Source: Roseiarcus sp963805295
GTDB lineage: Bacteria > Pseudomonadota > Alphaproteobacteria > Rhizobiales > Beijerinckiaceae
Assembly: GCA_963805295.1 (NCBI GenBank)
Contig: CAWDTW010000071.1
Coordinates: 1-64,000, forward strand
Direction of reading: 5' to 3'
Length of the DNA: 64,000 bases
This document shows, in pieces, positions 29,201 through 38,787 of this stretch; the first letter of the stretch is position 1, and each line of letters starts with the position of its first letter. The notes under the pieces are model-generated. The model was given only the letters and a program-made list of their open reading frames with translations, was not told where the DNA came from and ran no database searches. The position numbers and the translations under genes are program-made.

Positions 29201-30256
29201 CTATGGAACCTTTACTGACGTCCGCGCCAGATCGGACAGCCTACTTCCTTTCCGAGCACGTGTCGGCTCGGCGCGCAGGATGAGGTGATCGCGCACGTAC
29301 TGCTTGATGAAGCCGTTGCGATAATGGCTGCTGATCACCGGGTTGGCGAGGTCCATGTGTTCGATCTCGGTCTGCAGCTTGCCGTGATGGAGCTTGGTGA
29401 TCTTGCGGCCGAAGATCGTCGTAATCTTGTTTGGCTGACCGATGGTGCGATTGGCGTCGAGGAGCCGCTCGCCGAGCCTGTCGAGCGTGGCGCGGCGATG
29501 GAAGACGAGGTTGTCGCAAAACTCAGTCTGGGCAAAGAACAGCCGATGAGGGCAGCCGGCGTGCTCTCGCTCGTCGGCGGTGAAGAAGGGCGTGAAGCAG
29601 GCGAGCCACTTCTGGCCGCAGGCGACGAGGTCGCGAGGGCTTAGCTCGTCGGCCAGCTCCTGCAGGCGTTGGGGTTTGGCGCACCGCATGAAAGCGTTCG
29701 AGCATTGCTGAAAGTCGATGCCATCCTCGCGCATGCGGTTTGCCAACCAATGATGCTGGTTGAGGCAGACCTGCGCCGAGAACGGCAGGTAGGGCCACAT
29801 GCGCACGAACATGCGGCCCCATCGCTCGTCATTGACGTAGAAATTGAATTGTACAACCCAACGCTCAGCAAATTGCAGATGCCAGCGGTTTACCGTCCTG
29901 TCGCCGATGGCGATCATGATGCGCGCCGGTTCGCGTGCCTTCGGTACGGCGACGACCTCGTCGGGCTTGGCGCCTTTGAAGTACGGTTCGATGAACTCGT
30001 CGCGGCGGCCCTTCGGCGCCTCCAGAACCGGAATGTCACGCGTCTCCGACCACTGCCTCAGCCGCTGCTGAAAGCGATCGGCAACGCCATGCAACGCGCC
30101 TCGGCTCACCGGGTGCAAGTGTCGGTAGGTGTCGAAAAACCCAATAACCCTCTCCGGCTGCTGAAACGGCTGGATCAATCCGTTGAGCAGGATCTGGTCG
30201 AAGAATCGATAGTGAAAGCGAATGCTGTCCTTATGGTGCTCATAGAAGGAGTTCAT
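29201..30256 (-). CDS. Conserved hypothetical protein, probably C-terminally truncated
   Basis: Begins MNSFYEHHKDSIRFHYRFFD at ATG 30256 after a GGTGGGGGC ribosome-binding site. An upstream in-frame ATG at 30295 is less likely. Features: GLIQPFQQPERVIGFFDTY, EAPKGRRDEFIEPYFKGAKP, HLQFAERWVVQFNFYVNDER and FGRKITKLHHGKLQTEIEHM. I recall long relatives of unknown function in soil bacteria that extend another 100 or more residues past NGFIKQYVRDHLILR. Here the sequence departs into RARKGSRLSD and stops at 29201, which suggests truncation. No enzymatic motif is recognised. Confidence 0.55.
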   Translation of the reverse strand: MNSFYEHHKDSIRFHYRFFDQILLNGLIQPFQQPERVIGFFDTYRHLHPVSRGALHGVADRFQQRLRQWSETRDIPVLEAPKGRRDEFIEPYFKGAKPDEVVAVPKAREPARIMIAIGDRTVNRWHLQFAERWVVQFNFYVNDERWGRMFVRMWPYLPFSAQVCLNQHHWLANRMREDGIDFQQCSNAFMRCAKPQRLQELADELSPRDLVACGQKWLACFTPFFTADEREHAGCPHRLFFAQTEFCDNLVFHRRATLDRLGERLLDANRTIGQPNKITTIFGRKITKLHHGKLQTEIEHMDLANPVISSHYRNGFIKQYVRDHLILRAEPTRARKGSRLSDLARTSVKVP

Positions 30257-30409
30257 GGAAGCCCCCACCGATGTGAACTCGGCGGGGTAGCTCATCTCTC
30301 CGGCTCCCGCGCTCCCCTCTAGCGGCCGCAGGGATATAAAGGCAAAGCCGTTGGCTTGGTTAGAGGAAGTCTGCTCCGAGTGGCGTCGAACGGAGCGGAG
30401 GATGACGAA

Positions 30410-31657
30410 GGCGAGATGAAAGATTGAGGCGGGGCTGAAGGCGAAGTTCGCGGTCGAGGCGTTACGCGAACAAGCGACAGGGAACGACCTGGCGCAGTGT
30501 CATCATCCGAACCAGATTTACGCCTGGAAGAAGCATCTGCTGGACCCTGCGGCGCGGGCGTTTGATCCGAGGGTCGGGCTGGACGCCGAGGCGGCGTCGG
30601 CGCGCGAGATCGAGAGGCTTCACGCCAAGGCTTGTCCTCGGGCTCGACCCGAGGATCGGCCAGCTGACGATCGAGAACGATCCCCGATCGAGTCGGGGAC
30701 GAGCTTTTTCGCCAAGAGGTTCGGCAAATGAGCGCGCCGGACCGTCGAGCCAAGCTCGATCGCGCGCATGGCGATCTGTCGATCCGCCGGCCATGCGCGA
30801 TGCCGGGCCTGGCGCGCTCGGGCGCCCACCGCAAGCCGCGACCGGCCAATGACGACGATCGGGAGGCGATGCGCATCGACGCGCTGTTCACCGCGCGGCC
30901 GTTCTTTAAGCGCGCGGCGGATCGCTCGAACGCTTAGCGAAGAGGACTTTCCGATCGAGCGTAGGCGCGTGCGCCGGCTGATGCGGCGGATGGGCGTCGG
31001 GGCGCTCGGGCCGAAGCCGGGCGCCAGCAAACCCGCGCCGGGGCGCAGGATTTACCCCACCCTCTCGCGCGACCCGACGATCGACCGGCCGAACCAGGTC
31101 TGGGCGGCCGATATCCCCTACATCCCGATCGGCCGCGGCTTTCTCTATCTGGTCACCGTCATCGACTGGGCGAGCCGGCGGTTCCTTCCTGACGGCTGCC
31201 GAACACGATGGACGCGTCTTTCTGCGTGGCGGCGCTGGAGGAGGCGCTGGCCCGATACGACAACCGGAGATCTTCAACACCGACCAGGGCAGCCAATTCA
31301 CCGGCGCGGCATTCACCGGCGTGCTGGTCGAGGCCGGCGTGCGCGTCTCGATGGGCGGGCGCGGGCGCTCACATGGACAACGTGTTCATCGAACGCGTCT
31401 GGCGCTCGCTCAAACACGAGGACGTTTATCTGAAAGGCTATGCCGATGGCCGCGAGGCGAAAATCGGCGTCGGCGAATGCTTCGCCTTCTACAACGAGCG
31501 CCCTCTTCATCAGGCGCTCGGCTATCGCGCGCCGATGGCCGTCTGGCGCCAAGGCGCGGCGCCGGCAGCCCGTGGGCACCTGGACAACGCTCGCGCGTTG
31601 ACCACATGCCCACAGGTGGACCAGAATCAGCAGCAGACAGAACCCTTGGCGGCTTGA
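30410..31657 (+). pseudogene. IS3-family element relic (orfA and orfB, several frameshifts)
   Basis: orfA (about 30424-30731) reads LKAKFAVEALREQATGNDLA and NQIYAWKKHLLD, a helix-turn-helix protein. orfB starts at ATG 30728 (MSAPDRRAKLDRAHGDLSIR). orfB changes frame near 30905 and 31195. Integrase residues are visible as VWAADIPYIPIGRGFLYLVT (Asp), EIFNTDQGSQFT (Asp) and VFIERVWRSLKHEDVYL (Glu). It ends at 31657. orfA carries two palindromic inserts (30630-30703). The element's outer ends were not pinned. Confidence 0.8.
30630..30703. repeat. Two REP-like palindromes inserted in IS3 orfA
   Basis: Insert 1 (30630-30654) contains the palindrome TCCTCGGGCTCGACCCGAGGA; insert 2 (30681-30703) contains TCCCCGATCGAGTCGGGGA. 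Removing both restores the expected orfA sequence ...RLHAK-IGQLTIEND-FFAKRFG. They are 25 and 23 nt, 48 nt together, so the frame after the second is unchanged. Related palindromes are, from memory, frequent interspersed repeats in alphaproteobacteria. Confidence 0.65.
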
Positions 31658-31897
31658 TAAAGGACAACCAGCAGTCGGCCTTCCAATTAAACCGCCGCCA
31701 AAACGGTCCCGCTGAGCGGGGCCACTTCAAACTCTGGCCCGGGGTGAATGAACGTCGGTGTCACAGCAAAACTGCCGAGGCCCCGATGCACCGCATCCAT
31801 GAGAGAAAGGCAGGGCAAGCGCTCATGCACAAATTGCGATTGTGAGCGCCGTTATAAATCAGCGACGAAACTTCGCCTATCGCGTGGCGCGATTGCC

Positions 31898-32092
31898 TCA
31901 AGCAGCATTGCTCGCGAGCGCCGATACGATCGCATCGCCCATCTGTTTGGTAGAAACGACGTCGCAGCCGTCGCTCCGGATGTCGGCGGTTCGCAGGCCA
32001 TGCGCCAGCACGCTGGCAGTTGCGGCTTCCAACCGACCAGCTGCGTCGTTAAGACCGAAAGAATAGCGCAGCACCATGCCGAAAGAGCCGAT
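31898..32092 (-). pseudogene. leuB: 3-isopropylmalate dehydrogenase, C-terminal remnant
   Basis: The minus-strand frame reads IGSFGMVLRYSFGL, VLAHGLRTADIRSDG and STKQMGDAIVSALASNAA, then stops at 31898. This is the C-terminal end of LeuB, the leucine-pathway dehydrogenase. Upstream of about 32092 similarity stops at the IS1595 border, so only about 60 of some 360 residues remain. Confidence 0.6.
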
Positions 32093-32189
32093 AAACGGTC
32101 GCGCATCTTGCCGAGCTCGACGAGCGCGGACGGATCGAGGCGCGCGCGCTGGCGCGCCGGCTGATCGGCGCTGACAAAATAAGTCCTGA

Positions 32190-32955
32190 TTACGCGCTTG
32201 CGTCAGCCAGTTTTAGCAAGCGGTAAGGCATCGGGGCGGTCCTCAGCGCAACGAATGCGAGGCGGGGGATGATGGTTTCGAGATCGTATCGGCGATTAAA
32301 TCGATATTCGAACTCCGCGAGATATCGAGGGACGTGTTTTTCTCGCACGGCTCGGTAGGTCCCCACGAGGGCGGCTTTGATATTGCCCAACGCGGTATTG
32401 ACCCATTTGAAAGCAGGGGTGCGAACCGCTTGCTTGCCGCTTCCGGTCTTTATTGAGGTGTGCAGGCATCCGGCCTGGGTGACAGCGGCGAAGCACGCCA
32501 GACCGTCGGAGACGATATTGGCGCCGGGCTTGAGCGCGGTGCTTGTGAGTTTTCGGATCGCAAAGCTGCTGAAGGCTTTGACGGGCCGAAGGATGATTTG
32601 ATCTGGCTTGCCATCGTCCGTTGTCGCGATCGCAGCGACGAACGGCGTCTTGCCTGTTGCGCCTCGCCCGCGGCGGCCGGACCGGGCGCCGCCGATATCG
32701 GCGTCGTCCATCTGGACGTTACCTTTCAAGCGTTTGCTCGCGTTACGCTCCAGCATGACTTAAGCGAGCTTGTGCTTCATCATCCAAGCAGCCGTCTGGG
32801 TGACGCCGAGGCGTCGACCGAGTTCGATACTGGAAATGCCCTTCTTTGATTGCGTGACCAGGTCGATCGTCTTGAACCAGATGCGCAGCGGCAGCTTACT
32901 CGAAGCGAAGATCGTTCCCGCTTTGACAGAGGTCTGCTTGCGACACGCGTTACAC
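32190..32955 (-). pseudogene. IS1595-family transposase, truncated and with an in-frame stop
   Basis: Reads CNACRKQTSVKAGTIFASSK, then WMMKHKLA, then TAA at 32762-32760, then VMLERNASKRLKGNVQMDDA, KPDQIILRPVKAFSSFAIRK and KHVPRYLAEFEYRFNRRYDL (the ISXO2-type DDE domain). The N-terminal zinc-binding part is cut off at 32956 by IS4 copy 3. The TAA replaces what is normally a Gln codon. Confidence 0.8.
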
Positions 32956-33483
32956 CTCACGCATCCCCTCAATTAGGCGAGGCCGAAGGTTTGTGTGAAG
33001 ACGTTGTTTTGATTTAGGAGTTCTTCGTATTTTTCAACGAGCGGCCTTAAGCGTCGCTCGGGCATGTTGGGAATGAGATCGTAGAGCAGGCAGCCCTGGC
33101 GGAACAGCGAATGGACGCGGCGTTTGATCGTGCTGGTTCTGAGCGATCGGTCCATGCCGAGGCTTTCGCCGGCCGCGCCGAGCAGGGTCAGGAGGAGGAT
33201 CGCCAAGGCGTTGAGCAGCAGCAGACGGTCGCGCCGTTGCGGATCGCCGATGCGCAGGACGCTCAGGCCCATGCCGAAACGCAAATCCTTGGTGTCGCGG
33301 AACCCCGGCTCGATCGTCCACCGTTTGGCGTAGAGGTTGACGATCTGGGAGGCGCTCGCGGTCGCATCGCTGGCGGCCAGATGCCAAGCCTCCTTCATCC
33401 CCTTGGCGTGGACGCAGACCGCCGCGCCGACCTTGTGGCGGGCGGCGGTCAGTTCGGCGCCGCGCAGAAGGCGCGCGCGCCAC
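32956..33483 (-). mobile_element. IS4-family element, copy 3, right half deleted
   Basis: Begins with the terminal repeat CTCACGCATCCCCTCA at 32956 and encodes the C-terminal 170 residues of the IS4 transposase (from about RARLLRGAELTAARHK, with the YAKRWTIEPGFRDTK motif, to the end). At 33483 the sequence switches abruptly to an IS630 fragment, so the N-terminal half and the other terminus are gone. Confidence 0.9.
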
Positions 33484-33605
33484 GGCGCCATCAATCTTGA
33501 AACCGGCCAGACGCAGATTCTCGCCGTCGAGAAAGGTCAACGCGCTCAGCTTCATCAAGCTATTGGGCGAGATTGAGGGCACGCATACCGCGATGCGCCT
33601 CATCC

Positions 33606-34867
33606 CTCACCCATCCCCTCATTTACGCGAGCCCGAAGGTTTCGGTGAAGACTCTGTTTTGGCGTAGCAATTCCTCGTATTTGGCGACGAGCGGCCGCAG
33701 TCTTTGCTCGGGCATGTTGGGGATGAGGCCGTAGAGCAGGCAACCCTGGCGGAACAACGAATGGACGCGGCGTTTGACCGTGCTGGTTCTGAGCAATCGG
33801 TCCATGCCGAGGCTTTCGCCGGCGGCGCCGAGCAGCGTCAGCAGCAGGATCGCCAAGGCGTTGAGCATTAGCAAGCGGTCGCGCCGCTGCGGATCGCCGA
33901 TGCGTAGCGCGCTCAGCCCCATGCCGAAGCGCAAGTCTTTGGAATCCCGGAACCCAGGCTCGATCGTCCACCGCTTGGCGTAGAGTTTGACGATCTGGCC
34001 CGCGCTCGAACTTGCGTCGCTGGCGGCCAGATGCCACGCCTCTTTCATGCCCGTGGCGTGGACGCAGACCACCGCGCCGACCTTGTGGCGGGCGGCCGTG
34101 ACCTTGGCGCCGCGCAGCAGGCGCGCCCGTCCGCCCTTGCCGACCCAGTCGGCGGCCAGGCGCGTCTCGCCGTCCGCCGCGGCCACTTGAACATTGCCGC
34201 GAAAGCGGATGACGTAGCCGAAGCCGAGCCTGTCGAGGAACTCGAACAGCTTGACGTCGCCGAAGCCCCGATCGGCCAGGATCGTCACCGCCACATCTTC
34301 GGGAAGAAGCGCCTTCAGACGGCAAAGGCAGAGGTCCTCGAAGTCGTTGCGCTGGTCCTTCAATTCATCCTTGTCGACCGTGAGCCACAGGAGCGGCGTC
34401 GCGCGGCCGTGGCGGGTGACGAGGTTCAGCGCGAGCGTGGCTTGGTTGTCGGCGTCGAAATCGGTCCAGTCCATCGCCACGACGATCGCCTCGCGCTGGC
34501 CCACCATCTCGCGCACCCACGGCGCAAACAGCTCCCACACGACGACGCCGGCGTTGCTCAGCAGACGATCGACCTGTTTGATTGCGTGCCTGTCGACGAG
34601 ACCGCGCGCCCGCGCCAGCGCATGCCCGATGACGGAAACGGCCAAGGACGCCCCCGTCACAACGCCGACCACCCCGTTGGCCAGCGAAACAATCCGTTTG
34701 GCGTGCAGGCTCCCTGCAAACGCCCGCTCCACAAAATGATGAATGAATTCCACGCGCTCGACCGGCTTCCGCATGAGCCACCTTCCCCCGCTGATTCGCG
34801 ACAGCGCAACGCGGTGACCCGCCAATTCAGGCAATTTCGAGTCGGTCTAAATGAGGGGATTCATGAG
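33606..34867 (-). mobile_element. IS4-family element, copy 4, diverged isoform (1262 bp)
   Basis: Ends CTCACCCATCCCCTCATTT and, inward from the right, CTCATGAATCCCCTCATTT. 9-bp direct repeat GCCTCATCC at 33597-33605 and 34868-34876. The interior differs from the other copies throughout, so it is a separate lineage with the same ends. Confidence 0.95.
33623..34774 (-). CDS. IS4-family transposase, diverged intact copy (383 aa)
   Basis: Starts MRKPVERVEFIHHFVERAFA at ATG 34774, matching the 383-aa length of copy 1. A longer in-frame start at 34834 is less likely. Asp in VAMDWTDFD, Asp in LADRGFGDVK and the YAKRWTIEPGFRDSK motif are all intact. It differs from copy 1 at scattered positions (roughly 10-15% by eye). 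Confidence 0.93.
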   Translation of the reverse strand: MRKPVERVEFIHHFVERAFAGSLHAKRIVSLANGVVGVVTGASLAVSVIGHALARARGLVDRHAIKQVDRLLSNAGVVVWELFAPWVREMVGQREAIVVAMDWTDFDADNQATLALNLVTRHGRATPLLWLTVDKDELKDQRNDFEDLCLCRLKALLPEDVAVTILADRGFGDVKLFEFLDRLGFGYVIRFRGNVQVAAADGETRLAADWVGKGGRARLLRGAKVTAARHKVGAVVCVHATGMKEAWHLAASDASSSAGQIVKLYAKRWTIEPGFRDSKDLRFGMGLSALRIGDPQRRDRLLMLNALAILLLTLLGAAGESLGMDRLLRTSTVKRRVHSLFRQGCLLYGLIPNMPEQRLRPLVAKYEELLRQNRVFTETFGLA

Positions 34868-35187
34868 GCCTCATCCACGTCTTCGTCGACAACGCTAGCT
34901 ATCACAAGGCTGATGTCGTCAAAGAACGGCTTGCGGCGGCCGGGCGCAAAATCGTGCTGCACCTTCTTCCACCCTACTGTCCCCATCTCGATCCCATCGA
35001 ACGGTTGTGGGCCTTGATGCACGAAAACGTCACCCACAACCGGGATTACAAGACCTTCAACGAATTCCGCCGAGAGATCCTCAAATTCCTCCGACATACC
35101 GTGCCCAAACAATGGAAGCGGTTCTGCGACCAAATCACGGACACTTTCCGCGTGATTCATCGCGCCGATTTTCGCGTTATCGCTTAG

Positions 35188-35454
35188 CCGGCGTATATCG
35201 CTCAAAAATTCCTCTGTTGTCCCGCGTAGGGAATTTGCGCGCGAGACCCTTCAAATCATTGTTCTTTTCCGGACCGATCCGGCCAGAATCGGCCAGAACC
35301 GGATGAATTCCCTGCAGAATTCCCTGAAAGCAGGGAATCGGACGATTCACAGGAGACGGCGGGCGCCGCGGGCGAGTCCGGTCGCTGCGCAATCAACCGA
35401 GGGTACGCATTGCTCGGCGCGACCCGTGTTTTGTTAACTTAAATTCGTTGCCCC
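35188..35454. other. Gap with repeated GAATTCCCTG motifs
   Basis: No gene seen. It holds short repeats such as GAATTCCCTGCAGAATTCCC and the inverted partner CAGGGAATCG around 35308-35342. It is probably the 5' side of the following IS1380 relic plus intergenic sequence. Confidence 0.35.
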
Positions 35455-36081
35455 GAGGTTCTCGACTGGTGTCGGGCGAGCGGCCTCGATTACATCCTCG
35501 GCGTCGCGCCGACTACGACGTTGCGCCGGCATGTCGAAAGTCTCGAAGCCAGTGTAAAGGCACGGTTCGAAGCCGCGCCCAGAGACGGCAAGCTTCGTCG
35601 TTTCAAAGAGTTCTTCGACGGCGCGCAAAGCTGGAGCCGGGTCGAGCGGATCATCGCCCGGGTCGAAGCGGGCGCGGAAGGATCAGACACGCGCTTCGTC
35701 GTCACCAATCTGAACAAGCGCAACGCTCGCGTGCTCTACGAAGACGTCTATTGCCGGCGCGGCCAGGCCGAAAACCACATCAAATCCTGGAAGACGCATC
35801 TGGCGTCGGATCGCACCTCATGCACCAAGGCGACCGCCAATCAGTTTCGGCTTTTCCTGCACGCCGGCGCCTACTGGCTGATGTGGGGGCTGCGCGCATC
35901 GATGCCCAGGCGTTCGATGTGGCGCGTTGCCCAATTCGACACGTTGCGCCTGCGCCTCGTCAAGATCGCCGCCCGCGTCGTCGAGATGAAAACCATGATC
36001 CGCGTCCATCTGCCGACGTCATGCCCCGGCCAGGAAATCCTGCGTTTCGCCCTCCAGCGCATCCCGCGCCTCGTCACTTGA
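35455..36081 (+). pseudogene. IS1380-family transposase, C-terminal half
   Basis: Open from VLDWCRASGLDYILGVAPTT through EDVYCRRGQAENHIKSWKTH (catalytic Glu region) and SCTKATANQFRLFLHAGAYW to LRFALQRIPRLVT. The N-terminal half is missing. It is unrelated in detail to the 516-aa IS1380-type transposase elsewhere in the window. Its right end, near 36250, cuts off the 5' part of asnB. Confidence 0.85.
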
Positions 36082-36433
36082 AACACGGGGCGTGAACGTC
36101 CCCGAACGTCAAACCCATCCCTTCAACCCGCAAACCCCTCCACCCGTTTCAGGCCCAAAGCCGGAGACGATGCCGCGCGTCCGCGAGCAAGCGCGGTTCC
36201 GAAAAATCACCAGAACGCGCCGCCGAAAACGTCACGGCGCTGCATAATGCGGGCTAGCCACCGAGCATACGGAGTTCATAGTCACTGAGGCGGACGCTCT
36301 CTCGGTGGTGCCAGACCTTCCGAAGATCTACGACGAGCCATTCGCGGATCCCTCGCAAATCCCAACTGTTCTGTTGTCGCGACTCGCTCGACAACAAGTG
36401 ACAGTGGCGCTCTCGGGCGATGGTGGGGATGAG

Positions 36434-37918
36434 TTCTCATTCGTTTGCGCGCACCTTGATGGATGAAACGGGCTATTGTGCCGGCGGCCGGTGGAGAGGT
36501 CGCTTTACCCCTTGGTGTTTCGAGCCCGAGGATGAGTTTGATCGGATGGCCCAGGCGTACTTTGGATTGTCGCCACGGCGAGGCGGTTTTGGCCGTCGAG
36601 CCCGGAGCCCGTAGGAGAGAGCACCCGTTTTCTGGTTCATCGCGCCGGCCGCCTTGTCTTGCGAGGGAGCGCGCGATGGAGACGTTGCATCGACGATGCG
36701 CGGGATTGGACGTGCATCAGAAGGAGATCGTGGCCTGCCGGCGGATTGTGTCCGGCCGAAAGGTTCGATCGGAGTTGGGGCGGTTCCCGACCACGACGCA
36801 GGGCCTTTTGGCGCTGTCGGCGTGGCTGGCCGAGACCAAGATCACGCATGTGGCGATGGAGGCGACGGGCGTCTATTGGAAGCCGGTCTGGCACGTGCTG
36901 TGCCACGACTTCAGCCTGGTTCTCGCCAACGCCTCGCACATACGCAACCTGCCGGGCCGCAAGAGCGACGCCAACGACGCGACCTGGATCGCCGATCTTC
37001 TCGCCCACGGGCTGATCCGCGCCAGTTTCGTGCCGCCGCAGCCGATCCAGGACCTGCGCGACCTGACCCGCACGCGGCGCGAGCTGACGCGCGAGATCGT
37101 CCGTCACACCCAGCGGATTCACGCGACGCTGGAGGAGGCCAACATCAAGCTGGCCTCGGTCATTTCCGACATCCTGGGCTGGAGCGGCCGGCGCATCTTG
37201 ATGGCGATCGTGTCGGGCCAAAGCGACCCGCGGCGGCTGGCCGAACTCGGCCATCCCCAGCTCGCCTGCGCGCGCGAGGAACTCGCCGCCGCGTTGGAAG
37301 GACGCTTGCGCGACCATCATCGCTTCCTGATCGGTCAGCATCTGAAGACGATCGAACAGATCGAAGCCACGATCGCGGAGTTCGACGCGCGGCTGGAGGC
37401 TGCGCTCGGTCCCTTTTGCGGCGCCGCCGAGCGGTTGAACGATCTTCCCGGCGTCAGCGACAACGTCGCCCAAACCGTGATCGCCGAGATCGGCGTCGAT
37501 ATGAACCCCTTCCCCACGGCCGACCATCTGCTCTCCTGGGCCGGCATGTGTCCACGGCTCGACGAAAGCGCCGGCCGAAAGCGCTCGAGGCGCCTGCGCA
37601 AGGGCGCGCCTTGGCTGAAACCCGTGCTCGTCCAGGCGGCCTTGGCGGCGACGAAGGTGAAAAATTCCAGCCTCAGGGCGCGATACTTCAGCCTCAAACC
37701 GCGCCTCGGCCACAAGAAGGCGATCATCGCCGTCGCCGCCGCGATGCTGCGCATCATCTACCATATGCTCAAGGACGGAACCTTCTACCAAGACCTCGGA
37801 CCCGATTACCGTCGAGCTCGAAACCCAGAACGCGCGGCCCGAAGCCTCGCCAACCGAATCCGATCCCTCGGATTCGTCGTCGAGATCAAAAAGGCCGCAT
37901 GACCACCACGTTTCAGGA
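36434..37918 (+). mobile_element. IS110-family element inside asnB
   Basis: Inserted within the codons for GDGGDE-VFGGYN. The trinucleotide GAG is present at both borders (36431-36433 and 37919-37921). No inverted repeats are seen, as usual for IS110. About 1.49 kb. Confidence 0.8.
36676..37902 (+). CDS. IS110-family transposase (408 aa)
   Basis: Starts METLHRRCAGLDVHQKEIVA. DEDD domain with MEATGVYWKPVWHVL and GRKSDANDATWIADLLAHG. C-terminal transposase_20 domain with LNDLPGVSDNVAQTVIAEIG and WAGMCPRLDESAGRKRS. An intact reading frame, clearly different from the IS110 at 20358. ATG 36676 is preceded by GCGAGGGAG. Confidence 0.93.
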   Translation: METLHRRCAGLDVHQKEIVACRRIVSGRKVRSELGRFPTTTQGLLALSAWLAETKITHVAMEATGVYWKPVWHVLCHDFSLVLANASHIRNLPGRKSDANDATWIADLLAHGLIRASFVPPQPIQDLRDLTRTRRELTREIVRHTQRIHATLEEANIKLASVISDILGWSGRRILMAIVSGQSDPRRLAELGHPQLACAREELAAALEGRLRDHHRFLIGQHLKTIEQIEATIAEFDARLEAALGPFCGAAERLNDLPGVSDNVAQTVIAEIGVDMNPFPTADHLLSWAGMCPRLDESAGRKRSRRLRKGAPWLKPVLVQAALAATKVKNSSLRARYFSLKPRLGHKKAIIAVAAAMLRIIYHMLKDGTFYQDLGPDYRRARNPERAARSLANRIRSLGFVVEIKKAA

Positions 37919-38787
37919 GAGGTCTTCGGCGGTTACAACCGCTACACATTCGCCCCGGGTCTTTGGCGGCTCGCAGCTGCGGTTCCGCGCTTTGGGCGCA
38001 GAGCAGCCGGACGCGCACTCGCGGCATCACGAGCACTCGGCGCGACGGAACAGTCGCTCTTGCGGTCGTCTGTCCGCAGTCTTGGACTTCCTGTCACGAC
38101 CATCGATAAGCTATCCAAATTTGGTGGCGCCATCGCTCGCGCGCAGGACTTTAAAGGTCTCTATTATGAGATCGTGAGCACGTTCCCGAACCCAGCCGCT
38201 GTGTTGCTGACGCCGGTCGCGGAAGCGGACGGGATGCGCCTCAAAGCGGCGGCGGATGAAACTGCTCGAGCGCGAAGAGTGGATGATGGCGACGGACACC
38301 CTCACCTATCTGCCTGGCGACATGCTTGTTAAGGTCGATCGCGCCGCAATGAGCGCTTCGCTCGCGACGCGCGCGCCGTTTCTCGACCGGCGGGTGGTGG
38401 AGCTCGCGTGGCGGTTACCGCTCAGCGTCAAGATCGAAGGCCGCACTGGCAAGCGCATCCTTCGAGACATCCTCTACCGTCACGTCCCTCGCAAATTACA
38501 GGAGCGTCCCAAGCAAGGGTTTGCGATCCCCGTGCACCGCTGGTTGCGCGGGGAGTTGCGTGGATGGGCGGAGAGCCTCTTATGTTCCGAGCAGATCCTC
38601 GCGACCGGCGTGTTCAACCCCTGCCAGATCGAGAGTCTATGGGAGGATCATCAATCGAAGAAGGACGATGCCGGATGGCGCCTCTGGGCGATACTCACGA
38701 TGCAATCCTGGCTCCTCCACAATCGCCGGCGAGCAAGCGTGAGTTAGCGCGTGCGCAACTTGTACGCGGGTCCGAGCGGTTCTTAAC

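Larger units (their letters stand above)
33484..35187 (+). pseudogene. IS630-family transposase, 5'-truncated and split by IS4 copy 4
   Basis: The first piece (33484-33605) reads GAINLETGQTQILAVEK and, after a one-base slip, NALSFIKLLGEIEGTHTAMR. The second (34877-35187) reads HVFVDNASYHKADVVKERLA, PYCPHLDPIERLWALMHENV (second Asp and Glu of the DDE triad) and ends FRVIHRADFRVIA. Removing 33606-34867 and one GCCTCATCC joins them at ...AMRLI-HVFVDN.... The N-terminal half is lost at the IS4 copy 3 border. Confidence 0.85.
36257..38747 (+). pseudogene. asnB: Asparagine synthetase (glutamine-hydrolysing), C-terminal domain, split by IS110
   Basis: Piece 1 (36257-36433) reads TEHTEFIVTEADALSVVPDL and VTVALSGDGGDE. 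Piece 2 (37922-38747) continues VFGGYNRYTFAPGLW, shifts frame near 38256, and goes on MMATDTLTYLPGDMLVKVDR, ATRAPFLDRRVVELAWRLPL and ERPKQGFAIPVHRWLRGEL to the stop. These are the synthetase (AsnB-type ATP pyrophosphatase) motifs. The N-terminal glutaminase domain is absent, cut by the IS1380 relic. Asparagine-synthetase homologues of this kind are common in surface-polysaccharide clusters, and an EpsG-type gene follows. Confidence 0.85.

Noticed and set aside
36420..36614. Plus-strand short frame at the left border of the IS110 in asnB
   Set aside because: Chimeric reading across the asnB/IS110 junction in the wrong frame; the asnB frame ends at 36433.
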